Below the pieces are notes generated by a model, which made no database searches, was not told where the DNA came from, and saw nothing but the letters and a program-made list of their open reading frames with translations. From Sphaerolaimus hirsutus (taxonomy: Eukaryota; Nematoda; Chromadorea; Monhysterida; Sphaerolaimidae), in contig OZ038452.1 in the NCBI GenBank assembly GCA_964036195.1, positions 11,898,704 to 11,962,703 on the forward strand: 64,000 nt of DNA. Reading direction: 5' to 3'. Below are positions 62,991 to 64,000 of the stretch, piece by piece. The translations under genes and the position numbers were made by a program. Every line of letters starts with the position of its first letter. Position 1 is the stretch's first letter.

Positions 62991-64000
62991 TGTCACTGCA
63001 TGCATGTACAGGGTGCATAGATGCGCTAAGGGTTTAGATGTGCTGAGGCACAGTACACTGCCACCATATCTTCCACCATACTACCACCCCAACATTTGTC
63101 AGTGTCAGGTTGCAACATATTCTGAAGGTGTTTTATTCACTCCACTCTGCTCCACTGATCTATCGTTTTCCCACACTGTCTGCCTGTGGTACATTCGAAC
63201 TGGGTGCGAGTGTTGCATATTAGCATTGGGTAACTAGCAGTGCCATGTACTTGCTCAGCTGTCTGCACACAGCAGCACATGGGTTCAGTACTGTGGGGTG
63301 TTGCATTCTCTGTGTGTCTACCCAACAATGGTCAATGCAACATATCTTCCACTCGGCTTTTACCCATTGTTCTGCTGTGTGCACCAGCTCCACACCGGCT
63401 AGGGACTATTCCGCATCAAAGCCCATTCCGCATGTAGACCCATTATAGACACATTATGCCTGCAGGGGTAAGAAAAGGGGGGTGGGTAACACCACCCCAA
63501 ACCACCCAGCTATCTATCTATCCCTGGCGCAATTTTTTTTGGCTACTTTCCCCTGAACACCCCCCCCCCACCCTGCAAATCGCCTAGCTATCTAGCTATC
63601 TGGAGCGCTTTTGAGCAATCTAGCTATCTCCACACCTGCACCCACTTTTCTGCATTTTCCCATATAGGTTATTGGGTTTATTTTGCTCAAAATGCTGACT
63701 TGTGTGTTTGCTGATCTATTAACTGAGGGATTGAAAAACAGTTCTAATGTAGCCTGTTTTTATTTGCAAAATCACCTAGAAGAGATAGAGTGGATATGTT
63801 AAAAAGATTGAGACACTTGTTTCATTAGTTGTGACTCCACTGCGCATGCAACATTGTGTGATGTACACTGCTGCCCTGCTTCAGGAGAGGCTTGTGAACT
63901 GTGTAATAGCAACATGATTGTGTGCAATCAGCTGGCTGCAATGCTCTCAGGGTCCAATCCCAGTGGATGGTTAGCATGTGACTGTGGTCTACCCACCCAC
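62991..64000. other. Non-coding right end with one repeat copy
   Basis: 63405-63640 repeats the ATTCCGCAT element of 14362-14745, including 'agctatctatc' units. The remainder shows no gene. Confidence 0.35.

Overview
This is a eukaryotic, very repeat-rich window, most plausibly from an invertebrate animal, although the taxon cannot be fixed from the sequence. The evidence is a multi-exon protein gene with GT-AG introns, gypsy-type LTR retroelements, and dozens of small terminal-inverted-repeat elements with 8-bp target duplications. There are no bacterial-type operons, tRNAs, rRNAs or CRISPR arrays.

Left part (1-20130). A partial LTR retroelement on + encodes a Gag-protease protein (13-2544) and ends in a probable LTR (2813-3420). 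A host gene on - then runs from about 19136 down to about 4006. I could rebuild 13 exons (about 2.06 kb coding) whose splice sites and reading phases agree from exon to exon. The product is helix-rich and I do not recognise it. Its introns are packed with hAT-like MITEs, foldback elements and a mariner-like element. Two introns (16566-16728 and 18512-18699) are themselves copies of one short inverted-repeat element family, which is how introner elements look.

Central part (20131-46140). A giant LTR retroelement on - spans at least 26.0 kb. In sense order it has: a 5' LTR fragment; a leader of about 2.1 kb; ORF1 (1547 aa, unrecognised, in the usual Gag place); ORF2 (2003 aa: two CCHC knuckles, protease, RT, RNase H, DD35E integrase); a second copy of the polypurine tract plus LTR start; ORF3 (2273 aa, visibly GC-rich, ending in a NADAR domain); a 3' region of about 3.8 kb with a small spliced gene; then the polypurine tract and 3' LTR. 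The most striking feature is a family of at least 21 distinct stem-loops (23 loci counting both LTRs), all in one orientation. They share an 8-base loop (GACGTAGG on +), a covarying inner stem, and outer stems that differ from copy to copy yet stay complementary. They lie in the LTRs, leader, ORF1, ORF2 and untranslated regions, but I saw none in ORF3. In coding sequence they are read in more than one frame, so selection appears to act on RNA or DNA structure. I consider this hairpin system, in a giant NADAR-bearing retroelement, the main candidate for an undescribed system.

Right part (46141-64000). No convincing intact gene. It holds a 24-bp minisatellite, Harbinger-like elements with ATT duplications (one of 4.3 kb carrying a nest of younger MITEs), hAT-like MITEs whose interiors are short self-complementary repeats (GGGATC, ATATCG, GGCGCC, TTTTA), a double foldback element, and a duplicated segment that gives a clean empty site for one MITE.
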